NCBI RefSeq assembly: GCF_965137005.1
Contig: NZ_CBCRXM010000003.1
Span: forward strand, 186,001-250,000
Source of the DNA: Sphingomonas_O antarctica
GTDB taxonomy: Bacteria; Pseudomonadota; Alphaproteobacteria; Sphingomonadales; Sphingomonadaceae
Direction: 5' to 3'
Length of the DNA stretch: 64,000 bases
A model generated the notes under the pieces. It was not told the origin of the DNA and ran no database searches. It worked only from the letters and a program-made list of their open reading frames with translations. This document shows, one piece after another, positions 58,901 through 64,000 of the stretch. Positions within the stretch are counted from its first letter, which is position 1; every line of letters begins with the position of its first letter. Made by a program: the position numbers and the translations under genes.

Positions 58901-61339
58901 ATGTCCGGCCCCAAGATCACCGCCGTGCTGGGGCCGACCAACACCGGCAAGACGCATTTGGCGGTCGAGCGGTTCTGCGGCCATGCCAGCGGCATCATGG
59001 GCTTTCCACTGCGGCTGTTGGCGCGCGAGGTTTACGACCGCGTAGTCGCGATCAAAGGGCCGAAGGAAGTCGGGCTGCTGACCGGTGAAGAGCGGATCAT
59101 GCCGCCCGGCGCGCGCTGGCTGATTTGTACCGCCGAGAGCATGCCGACCGATCGTGATGCGGCGTTCGTCGCGATCGACGAGGCGCAATTGGGCGTCGAT
59201 CCCGAACGCGGGCATGTGTTCACCGACCGCTTGCTCCACGCGCGTGGCTATGAAGAAACGATGATCCTCGGCTCCGACAGCATTTCCGGATTGGTCCGCA
59301 AGCTCGTCCCGAACGCCGAGATCACCCGCCGCCCGCGTTTTTCGACGCTGAGCTATGCCGGGGCGAAGAAGTTGTCGCGGCTGCCCAAGCGATCGGCGAT
59401 CGTCGCGTTCAGCGCCGAGGAAGTCTACGCCGTCGCCGAAATGCTGCGTCGCGCGCGGGGTGGTGCGGCGGTGGTGATGGGGGCGCTTTCGCCCCGCACG
59501 CGCAATGCGCAGGTGGCGATGTTTCAGGCTGGCGAGGTCGATTACCTCGTCGCCACCGACGCGATCGGCATGGGGCTCAACATGGATGTGACGCATGTCG
59601 CGTTCGCGGGCCTCACCAAATTCGACGGTACGCGCCGACGGCGGCTGACGGTAGCCGAGATGGCGCAGATTGCCGGGCGCGCCGGGCGGCATCAGCGCGA
59701 CGGCACCTTCGGCTCGCTGGGCGGGGAAGATGCGGCCAACGTCTTCCGCCCCGAAGAGGTCGAGGCGATCGAGGCGCACCGCATACCGCGCGTCGAAGCG
59801 CTGTACTGGCGCAACAGCGATTTGGATTTCGGCAGTGTCGCCGATCTCGTCGCCAGTCTCGAACTGACGCCCGACCGCCCAGAATTGCGGGCCGCGCCCG
59901 AAGCGGTCGATCTCGCGGTGCTCAAACGCCTCGCCGATGATGACATGGTCAGCAGCCGGGGGCGCGGCGAGCAGATGGTCGCACGGTTGTGGGCGGCGTG
60001 CTCGCTGCCCGATTTCCGCAAGGCTGGGCCCGAACACCATTCGCGGCTGGTCCAGCGGGTGTTCCAGCATTTGAGCGAAGGCGACGGGCGCATCCCGGCG
60101 CGGTGGATTGCCGACGAACTCGCTCGGCTCGACCGTGTGGACGGCGATATCGACACGATCGGCGGACGCATCGCCGCCGCGCGGATATGGGCCTATGCCG
60201 CGCAGCGCGCCGACTGGCTCGCCGATCCGGCACATTGGGCGGGGGTCAGCGCGGCGCTGGAAGAAAGGTTGTCGGATGCGCTTCATGCGCGGCTGACCGA
60301 ACGCTTTGTCGACCGGCGCACCAGCGTGTTGATGAAGGCGATCGGCCGCGACCTGGCGCTGCTCGATGTCCAGATCCGCGACGACGGCGCGGTGGTGGTC
60401 GAGGGCCAATTGCTCGGCCATCTCGACGGCTTTGCGTTTCGCGTCGATGCGAGCGCCCCGGCGAGCGACCGCAAGCAATTGCTCGCGGCCGCCGAACGCG
60501 CGCTGGGCAAGACACGTTCGGCGCTGGTGGCGGACTTGGTCGCGGCGTCGGATAGCGAATTCGCGCTGGTTGGAGCCGCGCTCCACTGGCGCGATTACGC
60601 CATCGCATCGCTCGCACGCGGCAAAACCCTCACCACGCCGCACCTGATCAACGATCGCGCCATCGATGCCCTGTCCGAGGCCGAGCACGATCGGATCGCC
60701 GCGCGGCTGGACCTGTGGCTTAAAGCGGAAATAGCGCGTCGCCTGTCGGCGTTGCTCGACATGAGCCGCGCCGCGACCGACCCGGCAACCCCGCCACGCA
60801 TTCGCGCCGTCCTCGCGCCGATTGCCGCGAACGGTGGCTTCGTAGCACGGGAAGAGCTCACGACCGCGATTGCCGCGTTGACGCCCGACGATCGCGCCAC
60901 GTTGCGCCGCGCCGGACTAACCATCGGCCAGCTCGATCTGTTCGACGTGAATCTGCTCAAGGCGCGCGTGTTGCCGCTGCTGTCCGCCTTGCTGACCGCA
61001 GCCGGTCGCAAACCCGACCCGCTCGCGCTGCCGGGGGCGACGGTGGCCGCGGACCCGCGGCTCGGCTTTCGCGCGTTCGGTGCACAATGGGTGCGGGTCG
61101 ACGTCGCCGAGAAAATCCTTCGGGCGCTACACGAACGCCGCAACGATCCCGCCTTCGCGCCCGATCCGGCGCTGGCGACGTCGATGGGCGTGACCCCCGA
61201 GACGTTCGCCGCACTGCTGCGCGCGGCGGGGTTTCGCCTGGCAGGACAGCGGTGGCGCTATCGCCCGGCCAAGCGTCCCGCCCCGGTGACGCCCGCGCCG
61301 GGCAACCGATTTGCTGCACTCGCGGCGTTGGGGACTTGA
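58901..61339 (+). CDS. Suv3-like DEAD/H-type RNA helicase
   Basis: An 812-residue helicase similar to mitochondrial Suv3. Walker A LGPTNTGKTHLAVERF, motif II VAIDEAQLGVD, motif III-like LGSDSISGL, and motif VI AEMAQIAGRAGRHQ are clear; EITRRPRFSTLSYAG is also typical of Suv3. The C-terminal half (from about 330) is a long alphaproteobacterial extension with charged low-complexity segments. In mitochondria Suv3 with PNPase degrades RNA; a similar role with bacterial PNPase is possible. Start at ATG 58901 rather than a TTG 36 bases upstream. Immediately followed by the S4 protein gene. Confidence 0.93.
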   Translation: MSGPKITAVLGPTNTGKTHLAVERFCGHASGIMGFPLRLLAREVYDRVVAIKGPKEVGLLTGEERIMPPGARWLICTAESMPTDRDAAFVAIDEAQLGVDPERGHVFTDRLLHARGYEETMILGSDSISGLVRKLVPNAEITRRPRFSTLSYAGAKKLSRLPKRSAIVAFSAEEVYAVAEMLRRARGGAAVVMGALSPRTRNAQVAMFQAGEVDYLVATDAIGMGLNMDVTHVAFAGLTKFDGTRRRRLTVAEMAQIAGRAGRHQRDGTFGSLGGEDAANVFRPEEVEAIEAHRIPRVEALYWRNSDLDFGSVADLVASLELTPDRPELRAAPEAVDLAVLKRLADDDMVSSRGRGEQMVARLWAACSLPDFRKAGPEHHSRLVQRVFQHLSEGDGRIPARWIADELARLDRVDGDIDTIGGRIAAARIWAYAAQRADWLADPAHWAGVSAALEERLSDALHARLTERFVDRRTSVLMKAIGRDLALLDVQIRDDGAVVVEGQLLGHLDGFAFRVDASAPASDRKQLLAAAERALGKTRSALVADLVAASDSEFALVGAALHWRDYAIASLARGKTLTTPHLINDRAIDALSEAEHDRIAARLDLWLKAEIARRLSALLDMSRAATDPATPPRIRAVLAPIAANGGFVAREELTTAIAALTPDDRATLRRAGLTIGQLDLFDVNLLKARVLPLLSALLTAAGRKPDPLALPGATVAADPRLGFRAFGAQWVRVDVAEKILRALHERRNDPAFAPDPALATSMGVTPETFAALLRAAGFRLAGQRWRYRPAKRPAPVTPAPGNRFAALAALGT

Positions 61340-61603
61340 TTGCGGATCGATAAATTCCTGTATTTCGCGCGGCTTACAAAAACGCGCGCGTCCGCGCAGG
61401 CGCTCGTCGCCGCCGGACACCTCCGCCTCGATGGCAAGCGCATCGAACGCGATGCACATCCTGTCGTGCCGGGGCAGGTGTTGACCATGCCGCATTCCGT
61501 CGGGGTCAAGGCGCTGCGCATCCTCACTCTGCCCGTGCGGCGTGGCCCGCCCGAAGAGGCACAACTGCTGTGCGAGGACCTGAACAAACCTGTTGCAGAA
61601 TAG
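61340..61603 (+). CDS. S4-domain RNA-binding protein (HslR/Hsp15-like)
   Basis: An 87-residue protein consisting of an S4 domain (MRIDKFLYFARLTKTRASAQALVAAGHLRLDGKRIERDAHPV) plus a C-terminal tail. Hsp15-like proteins bind the free 50S subunit with nascent chain. The start is TTG, directly after the TGA of the helicase gene with no gap, so it is translated by coupling or re-initiation. Neighbours (RNA helicase, S4 protein) make RNA metabolism the sensible context. Confidence 0.88.
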   Translation: MRIDKFLYFARLTKTRASAQALVAAGHLRLDGKRIERDAHPVVPGQVLTMPHSVGVKALRILTLPVRRGPPEEAQLLCEDLNKPVAE

Positions 61604-61649
61604 GTTTCATATAGCTACCTATCTAACTATCGGGATTGGAGCTTTCGGG

Positions 61650-62102
61650 ATGTATCATGCCATCGTTCGCCGTCGCGTCGCGGGACTGTTCGCCGACCTC
61701 AGCGCGGGAAATTACGAGACGGCGCTGGCGGGCATGGCGCCACGCTTCGAACATATTTTCTCCGGCACGCATGCACTCGGTGGCACCCGCCACAGCACCG
61801 CGGCGATGCGCGCGTGGTTTGAGCGCCTTTACCGGCTGTCGCCCGATCTGAACTTCACGATCAAGCACATCGCCGTGAGCGGCTGGCCGGCCGACACGAC
61901 GGTGACGATCGAATGGCGCGATACCGCGACGCTGGCCGATGGTTCGCCTTATGTGAATGACGGCGTCCATGTCGTGCGAATGAAATGGGGCAAGGTCGTC
62001 AGTCTTCACGCCTATCTCGACACCGAAATTTACGCCGAGGCCTGCCGCCGCCTGGCGGCAAACGGTTTTCCCGAAGCGGTAGCGCCACCGATCGAAGACT
62101 AA
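61650..62102 (+). CDS. NTF2-like/SnoaL-like protein
   Basis: A 150-residue cone-shaped alpha+beta domain of the NTF2 superfamily. MYHAIVRRRVAGLFADLSAGNYETALAGMAP, then GGTRHSTAAMRAWFERLYRLSPDLNF and YVNDGVHVVRMKWGKVVSLHAYLD match the SnoaL-like pattern, whose members are ketosteroid isomerase-like enzymes, cyclases or ligand-binding proteins. Catalytic residues cannot be assigned. ATG at 61650 is chosen because it has a GGAG site and starts the fold; earlier codons read into the previous gene's tail. Confidence 0.78.
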   Translation: MYHAIVRRRVAGLFADLSAGNYETALAGMAPRFEHIFSGTHALGGTRHSTAAMRAWFERLYRLSPDLNFTIKHIAVSGWPADTTVTIEWRDTATLADGSPYVNDGVHVVRMKWGKVVSLHAYLDTEIYAEACRRLAANGFPEAVAPPIED

Positions 62103-62172
62103 GCGACCCGATTGACGCTGGCAGCGACGACTCTTAACGCTCCGGCCGAGGGCATTTTCAGGGAACCGAGCC

Positions 62173-62514
62173 ATGACCTACGTCGTCACCGACGCCTGCA
62201 TCAAATGCAAATATATGGACTGTGTCGAAGTGTGCCCGGTCGATTGCTTCTACGAAGGCGAGAACATGCTCGTCATCAACCCCAGCGAATGCATCGATTG
62301 CGGCGTGTGCGAACCCGAATGTCCCGCCGAAGCGATCCTGCCCGATACCGAAAACGGGCTGGAAAAATGGCTCGAGCTCAACAACACCTTCTCCGCGCAA
62401 TGGCCCAACGTCACGCGCAAGAACGATCAGACCCCCGACGATGCCGACGATCACAAGGGCGAAGAGGACAAATACGACAAGTTCTTCTCGCCCGAGCCGG
62501 GTCAGGGGGACTGA
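62173..62514 (+). CDS. fdxA: Ferredoxin FdxA (seven-iron type)
   Basis: A 113-residue ferredoxin that should hold one [3Fe-4S] and one [4Fe-4S] cluster. Cysteines are at 9, 12, 17, 21, 25, 40, 43, 46 and 50. The pattern matches Azotobacter ferredoxin I shifted by one residue, so C9, C17 and C50 would bind the 3Fe cluster and C21, C40, C43, C46 the 4Fe cluster. The C-terminal extension (EKWLELNNTFSAQWPNVTRK) is typical of FdxA, an essential electron carrier in alphaproteobacteria. It ends with an acidic tail. Confidence 0.96.
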   Translation: MTYVVTDACIKCKYMDCVEVCPVDCFYEGENMLVINPSECIDCGVCEPECPAEAILPDTENGLEKWLELNNTFSAQWPNVTRKNDQTPDDADDHKGEEDKYDKFFSPEPGQGD

Positions 62515-62614
62515 CAAGCCGAGACGGCGCAGTCCGGACGGCGGGCGATTTAGCCCGACCGACGACGCGGCTTTGGTGCGGCGCTGGTAACGAACCTATG
62601 GAAATGCGAAGCAG

Positions 62615-62658
62615 GACGGCGAAGTAAATTCGCCGTCGTCGGTCCTCGCGTTGCGAGG
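62615..62658. terminator. Two adjacent hairpins between convergent genes
   Basis: First stem GACGGCGAA / TTCGCCGTC with a 5-base loop (62615-62637); second stem CCTCGC / GCGAGG with loop GTT (62644-62658). They lie between fdxA and the convergent small gene. Neither is followed by a good T tract, so the termination role is tentative. Confidence 0.4.
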
Positions 62659-62687
62659 CCGGCAGGCATTCGGCGTCTCCCCGCCAG

Positions 62688-62849
62688 CTACGCTGACGGA
62701 GTGCGCCTCATGCGCGACCACGGCGCATCGAATTGCGCGGCCGTCAACAATTCGAACCCGCGCCACAATGCCTTCATACCGCGAGCGAAATCGTCGCTGA
62801 AACGCTGATGGCTTTCGGCCCATTCGCGGCTGGTAAAATCTTCGTTCAT
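62688..62849 (-). CDS. Small hypothetical protein, 53 residues
   Basis: A short gene with a strong ribosome binding site (AGGAG, 5 bases before the ATG at 62847-62849). The product begins MNEDFTSREWAESHQRFSDD and continues FARGMKALWRGFELL, a likely amphipathic helix, then a short basic end. It is soluble and very helical. No family recognised. It diverges from the LysR regulator gene 93 bases away, so it could be a target of that regulator. The Shine-Dalgarno signal makes it more credible than most short frames. Confidence 0.65.
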   Translation of the reverse strand: MNEDFTSREWAESHQRFSDDFARGMKALWRGFELLTAAQFDAPWSRMRRTPSA

Positions 62850-62942
62850 GGGAAGCTCCTGTGCCTGGTTGGTGACAGGAATATGTGCGCCCCACGCCGC
62901 TCGCGCTAATCAAAGGCTGGACGCCTGGTATAAGCTCACCTT

Positions 62943-63848
62943 ATGTTACCGGGCATGCGCCAGTTGCCGCCTCTCGCCGCCGTGCGCGCCTTCGAAGCGG
63001 CGGCGCGTCACCAGAACTTCACCAATGCGGCGGCCGAGCTCAACATGACGCAGGCGGCGGTGAGCTATCAGGTCAAATTGTTGGAGGAACGCGTCGGCAC
63101 CACCCTGTTCCGCCGCGAGCGGGGCCGCGTGTTGCTGACCGACGCCGGGCGTGCCGTCGCCGAAGACGTGACGCGCGCGTTCGATCTGATCGACGGCGGG
63201 TTCGGGCGGTTGCGGCGCGATCTGGGCGCGACACTGACGATTTCGACGACGCTGACCTTCGCCAACACCTGGCTCGCCTGGCATATCGGGTCGTTCCAGT
63301 TGGCCAATCCCGAGCTCGCGGTGCGGCTCGACGCCGATCATTTGCTGGTCGATTTCGCGAGCAGCAATGCCGATCTGGCGATCCGCAGCGGGCATGGCGA
63401 CTGGCCCGGGCTGCATGCCGATTTGTTGCTAGGCGTCGAATTCACCCCGATGTGCAGCCCGGCGTTTCTGGCGCGCCACGGCGGCAAGCTAACGCCCTCC
63501 GACCTGCTCGACCTGCCGCTGATCGGCGCGGACGATCCGTGGTGGCCCTATTGGCTGGGCGAGGCCGGTGTCGCGGTCGATCCTTGTGAGATGCGCGCGG
63601 GCATCCGTCTCGATTCGCAAGCGAGCGAAGGCCATGCCGCGATGGCCGGGCAAGGCGTCGCGATGCTGACGCCGTTTTTCTGGAAAACCGACCTGGCCGA
63701 AGGCCGACTGGTGCAGTTGTTCGGCCAGGTTTCGACGCGCGGCTTCGGCTATTGGCTGGTCGTTCCCGAAACGCGGCGGCATTTGCCCAAGGTCAGGCGC
63801 TTTCGCGACTGGTTGCTGGCGACGATCGCCGAGGAGCGGGAAAGCTGA
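62943..63848 (+). CDS. LysR-family transcriptional regulator (GcvA type)
   Basis: A 301-residue regulator with an N-terminal winged helix (PLAAVRAFEAAARHQNFTNAAAELNMTQAAVSYQVKLLEERVG; LFRRERGRVLLTDAGR) and a periplasmic-binding-like effector domain. The pattern resembles the GcvA group (SYQVKLLE rather than SRQIKxLE). It often controls a divergent gene; here that is the 53-residue protein gene. The effector is unknown. An alternative ATG lies four codons later. Confidence 0.93.
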   Translation: MLPGMRQLPPLAAVRAFEAAARHQNFTNAAAELNMTQAAVSYQVKLLEERVGTTLFRRERGRVLLTDAGRAVAEDVTRAFDLIDGGFGRLRRDLGATLTISTTLTFANTWLAWHIGSFQLANPELAVRLDADHLLVDFASSNADLAIRSGHGDWPGLHADLLLGVEFTPMCSPAFLARHGGKLTPSDLLDLPLIGADDPWWPYWLGEAGVAVDPCEMRAGIRLDSQASEGHAAMAGQGVAMLTPFFWKTDLAEGRLVQLFGQVSTRGFGYWLVVPETRRHLPKVRRFRDWLLATIAEERES

Positions 63849-63872
63849 CTTGTCCGGACATTGGCCGTCGTC

Positions 63873-63901
63873 TGGCAATTTTATGACAAAGCGTGTATAA
63901 C
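63873..63901 (+). promoter_or_regulatory. Candidate sigma-70 type promoter at the right end
   Basis: TGGCAA (-35), a 17-base spacer, then TATAAC (-10), lying 25 bases after the LysR stop codon. Hexamer and spacing fit a housekeeping promoter. The gene it would serve lies beyond the window. Confidence 0.45.
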
Positions 63902-64000
63902 CAACGCCAAGCAGCGCGAATCTGCGCTGTCCTGTCTGACACGAAGGGGTGCCGAATATCGTCTGACGGAGTCGATCCGCCACGACGATGTAACGTCGCA

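Noticed and set aside
58616..60688. A 690-codon frame antisense to the helicase and overlapping the peroxiredoxin
   Set aside because: High-GC genes often leave a long open frame on the other strand; composition is arginine/histidine-rich and no motif is present.

Overview
The window is a stretch of ordinary chromosome from a high-GC alphaproteobacterium, almost certainly a member of the Sphingomonadales (Sphingomonas or a close relative). The main reasons are four secreted proteins with the PEPxxWA-type C-terminal sorting signal, a TrcR/DUF1013 regulator, a Suv3-like helicase, a Ppx/GppA-RlmE pair, a standalone SWIB protein, and an alphaproteobacterial-type LexA box. No rRNA, phage, insertion sequence, integrase or CRISPR array was seen. 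Coding density is very high: no stretch over 300 bases lacks a gene, and many neighbours share stop codons or overlap by 1 to 43 bases.

Layout. 1-6662: the end of lysC, a small hypothetical gene coupled to a YjbQ-family gene, two PEP-CTERM genes, a nitronate monooxygenase and ptsP. 6663-14062 (all minus): aminopeptidase N, EamA transporter, threonine aldolase, an MliC-like lipoprotein, a Y-family polymerase with a possible SOS box, another lipoprotein and a deoxyinosine-type DNA glycosylase. 14114-18130: cysK, then a two-component system divergent from a secreted OB-fold-like protein. 18182-24339: PHA synthase, Old Yellow Enzyme, EamA transporter, DUF5996-TldD pair and a zinc-finger protein. 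24415-29409: orphan ABC ATPase-purU-nadB, a PEP-CTERM gene and TrcR. 29510-39143: a glycosyltransferase/metallophosphoesterase pair, GST, a PEP-CTERM protein with HAF-like repeats, dienelactone hydrolase, hemerythrin, S9 peptidase, TrhO and a tRNA-Gln. 39290-46312: Ppx/GppA-RlmE, M23 peptidase, Atm1-type ABC exporter and RecQ. 46387-52090: a glycine-rich protein with two cold-shock domains (broken by unresolved bases) and the cluster TerC-RNase D-LptC-LptA-LptB-RpoN. 52087-64000: threonine synthase, PEP carboxylase, small envelope proteins, SWIB protein, peroxiredoxin, helicase-S4 pair, FdxA and a LysR regulator.

Connections. lptC-lptA-lptB build lipopolysaccharide transport and sit directly upstream of the sigma-54 gene rpoN. 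ptsP would feed the nitrogen phosphotransferase system, but the usual hpf and ptsN genes do not follow rpoN here. lysC, the threonine synthase and ppc (oxaloacetate supply) all belong to aspartate-family metabolism but are far apart.

No wholly new multi-gene system stands out. The most striking observation is a palindromic repeat inserted in frame in the yjbQ-family gene. A second copy between two convergent genes keeps both stems through paired base changes. Other points are a shared 17-base tandem motif, an odd tRNA-Gln, the RGG-like/two-cold-shock-domain architecture, and three conserved-looking tiny proteins that length filters would miss.
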